This document shows, in pieces, positions 26,948 through 36,000 of a stretch of DNA of 64,000 nucleotides (the stretch's first letter is position 1; the number at the start of each line of letters is the position of its first letter). Source of the DNA: Mycolicibacterium thermoresistibile. Its GTDB lineage: Bacteria > Actinomycetota > Actinomycetes > Mycobacteriales > Mycobacteriaceae. The stretch lies in the NCBI RefSeq assembly GCF_900187065.1, contig NZ_LT906483.1, positions 4,836,001 through 4,900,000 of the forward strand, read 5' to 3'. The notes under the pieces were generated by a model. It did not search any database. It saw only the letters and a program-made list of their open reading frames with translations, and was not told the DNA's origin. A program made the translations under genes and the position numbers.

Positions 26948-27937
26948 CTACAGGCCCGCGTTGCGGACCAGTTCCACCGCGTACCGGGCGACGAACGTGC
27001 CCGCCGGCGGATGCCCGTTGCAGGCGCCGTCCGACTCGCCGGGGCGTTTGATCCACAGGTAGGCGTCGGCGTGCGCGCCGGCGGTGGCCGTGGTCGGGAA
27101 GGCGCCCAGGGCCCGGCCGGGTGGATTGCACCACGCGTCGCTGTCGAGTGGTCCGGCGCCGTTGCGGGAGGTGTCGATCACGTAGTGCGCGCCGCCGGTG
27201 AGGCCGGAGATCGCCTCGCCGTAGCCGATGGACTCCTCGGTGGTGAAGAAGTTCGCGGTGTTGAGGCTGAAGCCGCGCGCTCTGGCGACGCCGACCTCGT
27301 TGAGCATGCCGGCCATGTCCTCGACGCTCACCCAACGTGGGTGGCCGGCGTCGATGTACACCGCGGTCGCCGGGTTGCGGGTCAGCGTGTCCACCGCGTA
27401 CCGGATCAGCTCGAAGCGTTCCTGGCGCTGCTCCGACGACAGGCAGCCGGACATCGCCAGCGCATCGGGTTCGAGGATGACCGCGGCCGGGCCCGAGCCG
27501 ATGGCGGCGGCCACTCCGTCGATCCACCCGCGGTAGGCGGCCGCGGAGCCGAATCCGCCGGCGGCGTAGCTGCCGCAGTCGCGGTGCGGGATGCCGTACA
27601 GCGCCAGGATCGGCATCTCCCCGGCCGCCTGCGCGTCGGCGATGTACTTCGCGTCGACGGCGGGGCTGGACAGATGGTCCATCCAGTACGCGGTCGGGGT
27701 GTTGACGATGATGTCCAGTTCCGGGCTGGGATCACCTTTCGCGGCGCGCGCGGCCTTCGAGTCCGGGTTCACGTAGAAGGTGTGCCCGGCGAGCGGGTTC
27801 GCGTCGCTGACCAGCCGGATCGCCGGTGTGGTCCCGGGAGCGGTCCCCGTGAGCACACCCACGGCCACAGCGGCGACGGTCAGGAGGGGAAGGATCGACC
27901 GGGCGGCGGCGTGCGCGGCTGTAGACATCACGTCCAC
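26948..27937 (-). CDS. Secreted glycoside hydrolase family 6 (cellulase-like)
   Basis: 329 aa. A signal peptide (about residues 1-33, hydrophobic ILPLLTVAAVAVGVLTG) precedes a GH6 catalytic domain: ILALYGIPHRDCGSYAAGGF, AAVILEPDALAMSGC with the family EPD motif, and TSRNGAGP followed by WCNPPGRALG. GH6 enzymes cleave beta-1,4-glucan; M. tuberculosis CelA1 (Rv0062) is of this type. Start could be either of two ATGs three codons apart (27937 or 27928). No carbohydrate-binding module is attached. Confidence 0.92.
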   Translation of the reverse strand: MDVMSTAAHAAARSILPLLTVAAVAVGVLTGTAPGTTPAIRLVSDANPLAGHTFYVNPDSKAARAAKGDPSPELDIIVNTPTAYWMDHLSSPAVDAKYIADAQAAGEMPILALYGIPHRDCGSYAAGGFGSAAAYRGWIDGVAAAIGSGPAAVILEPDALAMSGCLSSEQRQERFELIRYAVDTLTRNPATAVYIDAGHPRWVSVEDMAGMLNEVGVARARGFSLNTANFFTTEESIGYGEAISGLTGGAHYVIDTSRNGAGPLDSDAWCNPPGRALGAFPTTATAGAHADAYLWIKRPGESDGACNGHPPAGTFVARYAVELVRNAGL

Positions 27938-27980
27938 AGAACTTAGCGGGTCTCTACAACACCCATCCAGGAGGTGCCCA

Positions 27981-28661
27981 TCAGTCCTTGTGCGCGGACA
28001 CCAGGAACCCCGGGAACATCAGCTTTCCGTCCGCCGCCCGCTCGTAGGCGGTCGGCGGCCCGTCGAGCAGGTCTCCGGTGAAATCGTTGACGTACAGCTT
28101 GGCCGGCCGTATCTCGTCGACCGTCCACAGCACGCCCACCGTGTCGCGGAGCTCCTCGGCGGTGAACCCGTCCGGGCCGTGCCCGTCGCCGAAGGGGCGC
28201 TCGGCGAAGGTCAGGATGAACAGCCGCGCGTTCGGCGCGGCCGCCCGGTGGATCGCCCGGAGGTAGGCCTGGCGTCGATCCACCGGCAGCGCATGCAGCA
28301 GGCCGCTGTCGATGATCGTGCTGAACCGGCCGTCGTATCCGCCGAACTCGGTGAGATCGGCCTGCGCGAAGGTCGCGGTGGTCAGCCCGCGTTCGGCGGC
28401 GGTCGCGGTGGCGGCGGCGACGGCGGCCGCACTGCAGTCCAGCCCGACGACGGTGTGGCCCCGCGCGGCGAGCTCGAGGGACAGGGCGGCCTCCCCGCAG
28501 CCCGCGTCGAGCACCTCGCCCCGCACGGTGCCCTGAACGGGGCACTGAGCGGGGCCCGCGTCGAGGAGCGCGGCCAACTCCGGCTGGGGCGCCCCGATGC
28601 TCCACGGCGGCGGGACTCCCCGGCGGTACATGTCGTCCCATTCCATGTCGGGTCTGGACAT
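27981..28661 (-). CDS. SAM-dependent methyltransferase (UbiE-like fold)
   Basis: 226 aa from the ATG at 28659-28661, supported by GGAAGAG a few bases upstream; the open frame runs 32 codons further without support. SAM motif I EVLDAGCGEAALSLELA, GHTVVGLDCS as motif II, and FSTIIDSGLLHAL are clear. Small-molecule methyltransferases of this type (thiopurine/tellurite-like) are common in mycobacteria; the substrate is unknown. It is divergent from the fused hydratase gene. Confidence 0.88.
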   Translation of the reverse strand: MSRPDMEWDDMYRRGVPPPWSIGAPQPELAALLDAGPAQCPVQGTVRGEVLDAGCGEAALSLELAARGHTVVGLDCSAAAVAAATATAAERGLTTATFAQADLTEFGGYDGRFSTIIDSGLLHALPVDRRQAYLRAIHRAAAPNARLFILTFAERPFGDGHGPDGFTAEELRDTVGVLWTVDEIRPAKLYVNDFTGDLLDGPPTAYERAADGKLMFPGFLVSAHKD

Positions 28662-28862
28662 CAGTGCTCTTCCCTGACGTACTCGCGTTCCCGACGTGCT
28701 CGAGGCGGTGTGCTGCGGGTACCCACCACTGTGCCCGCTCGCCGGTGTGTGGTCCACCGTGCGGCGCCGACGCCACGGCCGGGGCGGGGCGGCCGATGCC
28801 CGGGCGCTAGGGTGCTGGGGTCGGCCCCAGCGAACAAGCCGATGGAAGAGTTGAGCACACCC

Positions 28863-29885
28863 ATGACCACAGCAGAATCACCGGCGCTCGAAGCCCGGGT
28901 CGGCCACTGGTACCAGATGGACAACACCTATCTGGTGGGCCGCGAGAAGCTCCGCGAGTACGCCCGCGCGGTGCAGGACTACCACCCTGCCCACTGGGAC
29001 GTCGCCGCGGCAGCTGAGCTGGGCTATTCCGATCTGGTGGCGCCGCTGACGTTCACCTCGGCACCGGGCATGACCTGCAACCGGGAGATGTTCGAGTCGG
29101 TGGTCGTCGGTTACGACACCTACATGCAGACCGAAGAGGTCTTCGAACAACACCGGCCGATCGTCGCCGGTGATGAACTCACCATCGACGTGGAGCTCAC
29201 CTCGGTGCGCCGGATCGCCGGCCGCGACCTGATCACGGTGACCAACACCTTCACCGACACCGCCGGCGAGGTGGTGCACACGCTGCACACCACCGTCGTC
29301 GGGGTGACCGCCGAGGACGTCGACCCGGCGATCAAGACCGCCGTGCAGAACGCGATGATGCACGACGTCGACATCTTCAGCGTCGGCGAAACCGAGTACC
29401 GCAAGACCGTCCGACCCGAGGGCGAGGTCCGCATCTCCGACGGCGGCCTGACCCGCACCCCGGGCACCCCGGCGTTCGAGGACGTCCAAGTGGGCGACGA
29501 GCTGGGTGTGCACCATGCCAAGCTGTCCCGCGGCGACCTGGTGAACTACGCCGGCGTCGCCGGTGACGCCAACCCGATCCACTGGGACGAGGACATCGCC
29601 AAGCTGGCCGGCCTGCCCGACGTGATCGCCCACGGCATGCTCACCATGGGGCTGGGCGCCGGGTTCGTCTCCAGATGGTCCGGTGACCCGGGTGCGGTGA
29701 CCCGCTACGCGGTGCGGTTGTCGGCACCCGCGATCGTGTCGGCCAAGGAGGGCTGCGACATCGAGTTCAGCGGCCGGGTCAAATCGTTGGACCCGCAGAC
29801 CCGGTCCGGCGTCATCGTCGTCACCGCCAAGTCCGGCGGGAAGAAGATCTTCGGTCTGGCGACGATGAACATCCGGTTCCGCTGA
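28863..29885 (+). CDS. Fused (3R)-hydroxyacyl thioester dehydratase (HadA/HadB-like MaoC)
   Basis: 340 aa from the ATG at 28863; the open frame upstream to 27780 is only the antisense of other genes. The N-terminal hot-dog domain (FAS1-type dehydratase, containing DLVAPLTFTSAPGM) is followed by a C-terminal MaoC domain with the catalytic segment YAGVAGDANPIHWDEDIAKL (Asp/His hydratase dyad). The fusion joins subunits equivalent to HadA and HadB, which dehydrate 3-hydroxyacyl-ACP in mycolate elongation. This stand-alone fused form may act on CoA or ACP thioesters. Its stop is one base from that of the convergent hibernation-factor gene. Confidence 0.9.
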   Translation: MTTAESPALEARVGHWYQMDNTYLVGREKLREYARAVQDYHPAHWDVAAAAELGYSDLVAPLTFTSAPGMTCNREMFESVVVGYDTYMQTEEVFEQHRPIVAGDELTIDVELTSVRRIAGRDLITVTNTFTDTAGEVVHTLHTTVVGVTAEDVDPAIKTAVQNAMMHDVDIFSVGETEYRKTVRPEGEVRISDGGLTRTPGTPAFEDVQVGDELGVHHAKLSRGDLVNYAGVAGDANPIHWDEDIAKLAGLPDVIAHGMLTMGLGAGFVSRWSGDPGAVTRYAVRLSAPAIVSAKEGCDIEFSGRVKSLDPQTRSGVIVVTAKSGGKKIFGLATMNIRFR

Positions 29886-29886
29886 C

Positions 29887-30678
29887 TCATCCGGTCACCG
29901 CATCGACGCCGCCGGTCGGCGTGATCAGGCCGATGCCGCCGTCGTAGCGGGGATACAACAGCTTGCCGCGGCCGCTGTCCGCATCGGTGAAGAACACGAA
30001 GTGCAGGCGGTGGTCGCACAGCCGCGCCAGTGCGGTGTCCTCGGTCAGTGTCGGCGCCGGACGGGAATTCACCACCAGCGCATCGGGACCCGGTTCCCGC
30101 GGGGGGTGGACATGGCGTTGCCGGACCAACCGCAGACCCGTCGGCCCGGCCCGGTACACCACCGCCTCCTCTCCCGTTTCGACGTCGGTGAACAGGTGCA
30201 TGTTGTAGTCCATCGCGTCGAGGATCTCCGAGGCGCACCACGGGGTGGTGCGCGCCGCCGCCACCTCCTTGCGACGGACGATGGTCGCGTGCCCGGGGGC
30301 GGTGAGCAGGGTGCGCGTCGAATCGGGCCAGGGCCGCGGCCGCCACGGCCCCCACGCCCGGACGATCTGGCGATCCAGCCGCCTCAGCACCGCATCCCAG
30401 CGGTGAGGGCTGTCGTTGAGAGTCTGCATCCGCACCGGCTTGTCGCGCACCAGCAGGTTGATCTGGATCAGGATGGGGTCGTCCGGCGCGGTCGGCGTGC
30501 TCAGCCGGACCCGTGCGCCGCCGCCGATACCGCGGTGCCGCAACGCCTCCCGCACGAGACGCTCGACGGTCCGGACCATGTCCGCGGTGTCGGCTTCCGG
30601 GTCGAGATCAGAGAACACCCGCACCTCGGGGTACGCCGGGTCCGTTCCCGGCTCGGCGGATACCGACAAGCTGGTCAT
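29887..30678 (-). CDS. Long-form ribosome hibernation factor (HPF/RafH, Rv0079-like)
   Basis: 263 aa. The N-terminal S30AE-like part (PEVRVFSDLDP to about residue 110) is followed by two copies of the HPF C-terminal domain, one containing ILDAMDYNMHLFTDVETGEEAVVYR and the other HRLHFVFFTDADSGRGKLLYP. This two-copy layout is that of M. tuberculosis Rv0079 and M. smegmatis RafH, which stabilise 70S ribosomes in hypoxia and belong to the DosR regulon. The ATG at 30676-30678 has AAGGAG 12 nt upstream; a GTG eight codons earlier is an alternative. A DosR-like box lies about 70 nt upstream, consistent with hypoxic induction. Confidence 0.88.
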   Translation of the reverse strand: MTSLSVSAEPGTDPAYPEVRVFSDLDPEADTADMVRTVERLVREALRHRGIGGGARVRLSTPTAPDDPILIQINLLVRDKPVRMQTLNDSPHRWDAVLRRLDRQIVRAWGPWRPRPWPDSTRTLLTAPGHATIVRRKEVAAARTTPWCASEILDAMDYNMHLFTDVETGEEAVVYRAGPTGLRLVRQRHVHPPREPGPDALVVNSRPAPTLTEDTALARLCDHRLHFVFFTDADSGRGKLLYPRYDGGIGLITPTGGVDAVTG

Positions 30679-30746
30679 CGCTCTCAGCTTCTCCTTGCTC
30701 ACCGTTGGCCAGGCCTCGAGTCTGCGGGCCGACGGCCTCCAAGCCC

Positions 30747-30764
30747 AGGGCCGAAAGTCCCTAG
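30747..30764 (-). promoter_or_regulatory. Candidate DosR box upstream of the hibernation factor
   Basis: Minus-strand sequence CTAGGGACTTTCGGCCCT matches the DosR palindrome (GGGACTWWAGTCCC-type) at most positions, including GGGACT, the central TT and the terminal CCC. It sits about 70 nt before the start codon, the usual distance for DosR sites. Confidence 0.65.
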
Positions 30765-30844
30765 AACTAGCCCCTAGAACTGAAGAAACCGGCAGGTGTG
30801 GAACGGATTCGTGTGACCGGGGCCACACCGCCGCGACGGGCGGC

Positions 30845-31387
30845 TCAGACCGTCAGCCGGCGGATGATCGACCGCAGGCGGGGCAGGTCCCGGCCGCTGA
30901 CCAGCTCGCAGCCGTGCCGCTCGGCGAGTTTGCGTGCGGCGGGTGTGAAGTCGTGGTTGGTCACCACCATGGTGCGGGTGCAGTCCTGCATCGGCGCGCC
31001 GGCGACGACCTCCTGGACTGCTGCCGCACCGACCGGCCGGGATTGACGTTTGCATTGCACGGCAAGTCGATTGGGCCGGTTGCCGATGATGAGGTCGACA
31101 CCCCAGTCGCCGGTGACCGACGTCATGATGACCGGCACACCGCAGGAGCGGGCGATCCGGGCGATGTGGTCCTCGAACTCCCGGCCGGACATCGCCGCGG
31201 TCGGGTCCTCGCCCGGGGCCGGCGTGGTGACACCGTGGAACACCCCGCGGAGAAAATGCGGCGCCGCCGCGACTGCGGCCGGGACTGTGAGCGCTGCAAG
31301 AGAACTCGCGATGAGGTCGAGTCCGGCCAGATAGGCGGCGACGCCCGCGAGGACCGCGAGCACCAGGTACCGTTTGAGACGCGACAC
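30845..31387 (-). CDS. Membrane-anchored Mrr-like restriction endonuclease domain protein
   Basis: 180 aa. Two hydrophobic segments (about residues 6-47) precede a PD-(D/E)XK nuclease fold of the Mrr type: MSGREFEDHIARIARSCGV, TGDWGVDLIIGNRPNRLAVQCKRQ with the catalytic D and Q-x-K, then VQEVVAGAPMQDCTRTMVVTN. Cytoplasmic Mrr proteins cut modified DNA. Membrane-tethered versions are widespread in mycobacteria with unknown roles. It lies alone between the hibernation factor and an ECF sigma gene. Confidence 0.88.
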   Translation of the reverse strand: MSRLKRYLVLAVLAGVAAYLAGLDLIASSLAALTVPAAVAAAPHFLRGVFHGVTTPAPGEDPTAAMSGREFEDHIARIARSCGVPVIMTSVTGDWGVDLIIGNRPNRLAVQCKRQSRPVGAAAVQEVVAGAPMQDCTRTMVVTNHDFTPAARKLAERHGCELVSGRDLPRLRSIIRRLTV

Positions 31388-31442
31388 GGCGGATCGTAAC
31401 GCGGCTCGCCGACAGCCGGGCCTCTCGGCGGCTCGGGCGGCT

Positions 31443-32033
31443 TCAGGCGGCCGGCGTTGTCGCGGCCATACCCTGCAGCGCGCGCCGTAGCTGGGAACGT
31501 GCCCGGGAGGCGCGAGACATCACCGTGCCGATCGGGATGTTCATCCTGGCAGCAGTCTCCGAGTAGGTGCAGCCCTCGACGTCGGCGTAGTACAGCACCG
31601 TTCGAGATCCCTCGGACAGTTGCTCCATCGCGGCGCGGATCCCGCTGTCGGGCAGGGACTCCAGCACCTCGCGTTCCGCCGACGGCGCTGCGGTGCGCGC
31701 ATGGGTGTCGTGGTTCGCCACTTCCCGATCGGTGAGGACGTCGAGGGACACCTCGGCCGGGCGCCGTTGCCGACGTCGGTGGTCGTTGATCCACTGGTTG
31801 TGCTGGATGCAGAACAACCACGCTTTGAGGTTGGTGCCCTCTTCGAAGGATCCGAACCCGACGAAGGCGCGCATCAGCGTGTCCTGGAGCAGATCCTCGG
31901 CATCGGCGTCGGTGCGGGCCAGCCGGCGCGCTCCCCGCGACAACACGTCGATCAGCGGTCCGACCTCCGCGGCGAATCTCGCCTTCAGCGCGCTGTCGGG
32001 TTGGATCCGGGCAGAGGGGATGGATGCGGTCAT
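31443..32033 (-). CDS. ECF-type RNA polymerase sigma factor
   Basis: 196 aa from the ATG at 32031-32033, with GAGGT about 7 nt upstream. Region 2 is visible as DADAEDLLQDTLMRAFVGFGSF and AWLFCIQHNQWINDHRRRQRR. Region 4 is visible as SEGSRTVLYYADVEGCTYSETAARMNIPIGTVMSRASRARSQLRRAL. The sequence resembles the SigE/SigH-like ECF clade. No anti-sigma gene (ZAS-type) follows; the next downstream gene is the Mrr-like protein 55 nt away. Target promoters cannot be inferred. Confidence 0.92.
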   Translation of the reverse strand: MTASIPSARIQPDSALKARFAAEVGPLIDVLSRGARRLARTDADAEDLLQDTLMRAFVGFGSFEEGTNLKAWLFCIQHNQWINDHRRRQRRPAEVSLDVLTDREVANHDTHARTAAPSAEREVLESLPDSGIRAAMEQLSEGSRTVLYYADVEGCTYSETAARMNIPIGTVMSRASRARSQLRRALQGMAATTPAA

Positions 32034-32149
32034 GATCGGTACCTCGGCTGTCGATGTCGGGGCCGGCCCGGCGGTGGGCTGACGAATATCAGCCTGGCGA
32101 CATCCACGCACGACCGAACCCTTGATTGTCCGTGGTCAGCGATCCGTGG

Positions 32150-34954
32150 TCACCACGTCGCGGTCACCCGGGGCGCGGCCCGAAGCTGTCTGCGTGAGGT
32201 GATGCCCAGCTTGACGAACACTTTGCGCAGGTGCCACTCGACGGTGTGCACGCTGAGGAACAACTGGGCTCCGATCTCCTGGTTGGTCAGGCCGTCAGCG
32301 GCCAGCCCGGCGATCTGCGCCTCCTGCGCCGTCAGCTCGTCCCCCGAGGTCAACGGCTGTCTGCGCACCTTCTCACCGACAGCGATCAGTTCCCGGCGGG
32401 ACCGCTCTGCGAAGCCCTGTGCCCCCATCCTGGTGAACATCCCGTGCGCTTCGTTCAGCTCGCGACGGGCTTCGCCCCGTCGGTGCTCTCGCCGGAGCCA
32501 TTCGCCGTAGGTGAGATGCACCCGGGCTCGGTGTACCACCACCCGAGACCGACTCAAGTGGTCGAGCGCCTCTCGAAACAACCGGTCGGCTTCGTCGCCA
32601 TCGGCGAGGAGGGCCCGTGCGCCGGCCAACGCCCCGAGTCCCCACGGCGTGCCGCTGGCTCCGGCACGCTCTTCGATGTCACCGAGCGCCCGGTGCGCGG
32701 TGTCCGTCTCACCGACACGCGCGGCGGCTTCCACCAGTTCGTGCAGACACCAGCTGTAGAAACCCAGATCCTCGTACTCGCAGGTCGTCCGCGCGGCGGC
32801 GAGAGCCTCACGGTATCGGCCGATCCCGTTGTACAGCAGCGCGGCCGCGTAACCGGTCAGCCCCATCAGACGCCCCTCCCCGCGGGCCTCGCCATCGGCC
32901 GCGGCCGCCTCGATCAATCGGGCCGCCTCGACCGCGTCGCCCCGCCAGGCGGCGATGATCAGCCGGTGATACCGGACCGGCCCCCGGTGGTCTGTGGCCG
33001 CGGTGATCGACTCCGCCTCGGTGAGCAATGTGTCAGCCAGACCGAACTCGCCGAACAGCAGGTGGACACCAGCCCGATACACCAGGGCCTGGGGCAGACC
33101 GGCGAGCGCTCCCGCGTCGCGTGCCTGTCTGACCACCGCCTCCGACAAGGCGTCGACCAGATTCTCGTCCCACAGCTCGTGGCCGGCGGACTCCTGAAGC
33201 ACGGGAAAGGCCGGCACCAACCAGTGCACGACCTCGGCCGGCCGCGACCGGGCCAGTTCGCACATCGCAGTGAGTGCGACACGCAAAGGCGCTGCGGCGG
33301 CGCTGATTCCGCCGACGATGCGCTGGGTCATCCCCTGACAGAACGCATCCACGGCCCGCGACCCTTCCGGCGCACGGGCGAACGCAGCCTGAACCGCGTC
33401 GGCCGCCTCGAGCAGCGCACCGGACGGCGCGAGACGCCCGGCGTACATCAGCGCGGCGAACGCTTCCAGATAGCTCTCCCTGGCGGCCGGTGCGTCGACA
33501 TCCTGAAGCAGCTGAGCGGCGGTGAGCAGGGCCGCGGCGGTCTGGCCGACGGGTGGGCCACCGGCGTCACCGGCCCGGCTCCGCGCGAACTCCAGCTGCG
33601 CGCGCAGGTGTACCGCGCGGGCCCATTCGAGTGCGGACAGCGGTGCCCGTTCCGCGATGGCGAGCAGGTCGTGGGCCGCGGCGCTGTCGGCGGCGTCGCG
33701 TTTGGCCTGCGCCGCGGCCAGCGCCCGGCGACCACGCAGCCCCGGATCGGCGGTGAGCACCACCGCACGCTCCAAGAACGTCGCGGTTGCCGCTATTCCG
33801 CCACGTTGTTGCGCCCTGGCCGCCGACTTCTCCAGTTCGGCCGCGACCGCGTCGTCGGTGCCCGTCACACCATTGGCGGCATGCCAGGCACGGCGATCGG
33901 GATCGGCGCCCGGGTCGGTTGCCTCGGCGAGTGCGCGGTGGACCGCACGACGGTCGCGAGGGTCCGCGGCACGGTAGGCCGCCGAGCGCATCAGGGGATG
34001 GAAGAACCGCATTCGAGGCCCGAATTGGATCACTCGCGCGGCTTCTGCGGGCGCCAACGCGTCGACCGCGATGCCCATCAGCGCCGCGGCCCGCAGAAAC
34101 AACGCGGAATCACCGATGGGCTCGGCCGCGGCGATCAGCAGCAGTCGGCGGGTCTGCGCGGGCAGGGCCCGAATCCGGTGGACGTAGTTCTCCTCGATCC
34201 GGCTCGGCGCACTGCCGGCACCGGGGCTGACGAATCCGCCCGCCAGTTCGCCCACGGCGTAGGTTCGGGGGACCTCGAGCAGGGCCAGCGGGTTGCCCCG
34301 TGACTCGGCCACCAGCCGATCCCGGACGTTGGCGTCGATCGCACCGGGGAACATGTGCTCGAGCAGGGTTCGCGCATCGGCGTCGGCGAGGCCGGGCACC
34401 GCCAGCGCAGGAACGCCGACGAGTGCCTCGTGGATGTCGTCGCGGAGGGCGAACACCATCGCCACCGGTTCGGCCATCAACCGGCGCGCGACGAATCCCA
34501 GCGTCTGCAACGACACCCGGTCCAGCCACTGGGCATCGTCGATCACACACAGCAGCGGTTGGTCGGCGCCGGCGGCCGCGAGGAGATTCAGCACCGCCAG
34601 CCCGACGAGGAAACGGCCCGGAGCGGGCCCGGCGCCACGCCCGAACGCGACGTTCAAGACGTCGCGCTGGGGGGACGGCAGGTCATCGAGCCGATCCAGC
34701 AGTGGGGCACACAGTTGGTGCAGTCCGGCGTAGGCCAGTTCCATGTCTGATTCGACTCCGGCTACCTGCACGCAACGCATCCCGGCGGCGTCGCCGAGCA
34801 GCTGGCCGAGCAGGGCCGTCTTGCCCACCCCCGCTTCGCCGTGTAACACCAGCACACGCGAACTGCCTGCGCGCGCTGTCGACATCACGTCACGCAGCGT
34901 CGCGATCTCGGCCGCGCGGCCGTGCAACACGACGTCGCCGTCCCGGCTCGACAT
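32150..34954 (-). CDS. LuxR-family regulator with AAA ATPase domain (LAL/MalT-like)
   Basis: 934 aa. Walker A LHGEAGVGKTALLG (about 37-50), Walker B LLCVIDDAQWLD (about 133-144), a long TPR-like helical middle region, and a C-terminal LuxR HTH (LTAQEAQIAGLAADGLTNQEIGAQ to ITSRRQLR). LAL regulators are large ATP-dependent activators responding to unknown ligands. It sits 116 nt upstream of the ECF sigma gene on the same strand and 126 nt downstream of the NmrA-like gene. What it regulates is not evident, though the divergent SDR genes nearby are candidates. Confidence 0.93.
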   Translation of the reverse strand: MSSRDGDVVLHGRAAEIATLRDVMSTARAGSSRVLVLHGEAGVGKTALLGQLLGDAAGMRCVQVAGVESDMELAYAGLHQLCAPLLDRLDDLPSPQRDVLNVAFGRGAGPAPGRFLVGLAVLNLLAAAGADQPLLCVIDDAQWLDRVSLQTLGFVARRLMAEPVAMVFALRDDIHEALVGVPALAVPGLADADARTLLEHMFPGAIDANVRDRLVAESRGNPLALLEVPRTYAVGELAGGFVSPGAGSAPSRIEENYVHRIRALPAQTRRLLLIAAAEPIGDSALFLRAAALMGIAVDALAPAEAARVIQFGPRMRFFHPLMRSAAYRAADPRDRRAVHRALAEATDPGADPDRRAWHAANGVTGTDDAVAAELEKSAARAQQRGGIAATATFLERAVVLTADPGLRGRRALAAAQAKRDAADSAAAHDLLAIAERAPLSALEWARAVHLRAQLEFARSRAGDAGGPPVGQTAAALLTAAQLLQDVDAPAARESYLEAFAALMYAGRLAPSGALLEAADAVQAAFARAPEGSRAVDAFCQGMTQRIVGGISAAAAPLRVALTAMCELARSRPAEVVHWLVPAFPVLQESAGHELWDENLVDALSEAVVRQARDAGALAGLPQALVYRAGVHLLFGEFGLADTLLTEAESITAATDHRGPVRYHRLIIAAWRGDAVEAARLIEAAAADGEARGEGRLMGLTGYAAALLYNGIGRYREALAAARTTCEYEDLGFYSWCLHELVEAAARVGETDTAHRALGDIEERAGASGTPWGLGALAGARALLADGDEADRLFREALDHLSRSRVVVHRARVHLTYGEWLRREHRRGEARRELNEAHGMFTRMGAQGFAERSRRELIAVGEKVRRQPLTSGDELTAQEAQIAGLAADGLTNQEIGAQLFLSVHTVEWHLRKVFVKLGITSRRQLRAAPRVTATW

Positions 34955-35080
34955 GCCGCACCACCGCCGCTCCGGACCGCACCGCGTCGCCTGGTCACAG
35001 TCGGCCCTTCGGCAATCCTATCGGGTCGCCGCAGCGCCGAACCAGCTTCGCTCGGCGGGCAACGGCCGGACCGAGGACGG

Positions 35081-35845
35081 TCATCGTCGGTTCTCGGCTG
35101 CGCTTGCCAGCAGCCAATCCTCGAACCGAACGTCGAAATCCGGCGCGGCGTCGCCGGGAACCAGTGTGCGCTCGTCGATGTCGACACCCCAGTACCGCGC
35201 GTTCGGGTCGCCCAGCACCTCGCGGGTGTCGCCGTGCGCCGTCAGCGCGGTGCGGATGAGTTCGGGTAGTCGGTACTGTGCGGGTCCACCGACCTCCACG
35301 ATGCCGTTGACCGGTGGGCTCACGGCCGCGACGGCGACCGCTTCGGCGACATCGGCCGTGGCCATCGGCTGGATCAGCACGTCCGGTAGGCGGACGACAC
35401 CGTTCAGAGTCGCCGAATCGGCTATGGTGGCGAGGAATTCGAAGAACTGCGTGGCCCGCACGATGGTAAACGGCACCGGGCCGGCGCCGATCAGGTTTTC
35501 CTGCAACAGCTTTGCTTGGAAGTACCCGCTTTGACGCGCCAGTGCATCGGTGCCCACGACCGACAACGCCACATGATGTGACGCACCGGCCTCCGCCTCC
35601 GCAGCCAAGAGATTCGCAGTGGACACTCGGAAGAACTCCTGGGCGGCAGCGTCGTCGAACGTGGGTGAATTCGAGACATCCACGACCACGTCGGCGCCGG
35701 TCAGCGCTGTGCGGAGGCCCTCCCCGGTGAAGGCGTCGACACCCGTTGACGGCGCCGCGGCCACCGCTCGGTGTCCGTGCTCGACCAGTCCGGTGACAAC
35801 CTGCGCACCGATTCGTCCGGTGCCGCCGATGACGACGATCCTCAT
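35081..35845 (-). CDS. NmrA-like NAD(P)-binding protein (atypical SDR)
   Basis: 254 aa from the ATG at 35843-35845, preceded by GAGAAGGGG; the frame extends 21 codons upstream without support. Rossmann motif VVIGGTGRIGAQVV, then ADVVVDVSNSP, and QAKLLQENLIGAGPVPFTIVR in place of a classical YxxxK pair. Such proteins act as redox sensors or reductases (NmrA/quinone reductase type). Divergent from a classical SDR with a 155-nt shared promoter region. Confidence 0.88.
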   Translation of the reverse strand: MRIVVIGGTGRIGAQVVTGLVEHGHRAVAAAPSTGVDAFTGEGLRTALTGADVVVDVSNSPTFDDAAAQEFFRVSTANLLAAEAEAGASHHVALSVVGTDALARQSGYFQAKLLQENLIGAGPVPFTIVRATQFFEFLATIADSATLNGVVRLPDVLIQPMATADVAEAVAVAAVSPPVNGIVEVGGPAQYRLPELIRTALTAHGDTREVLGDPNARYWGVDIDERTLVPGDAAPDFDVRFEDWLLASAAENRR

Positions 35846-36000
35846 GATGGGCCCCTTCTCTGCTGTCGATCGCGGTTCCGATCGCCAGAACAGATGCGGC
35901 GACGGCAATTCATCCGGTGCGCTTCATCACGCTCGGATGAGCTGGTCGGCCCCGTGTGGTTCCGGTGGGCAGCACAGTCAGACCAACGAGAGGATCGATC

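Noticed and set aside
27780..28862. Long plus-strand open frame preceding the fused dehydratase
   Set aside because: It is the antisense of the methyltransferase and GH6 genes; the dehydratase similarity starts only at 28863.
30761..30780. Direct repeat CTAGAACT near the DosR-like box
   Set aside because: Two short copies only, with no clear regulatory interpretation beyond the neighbouring box.
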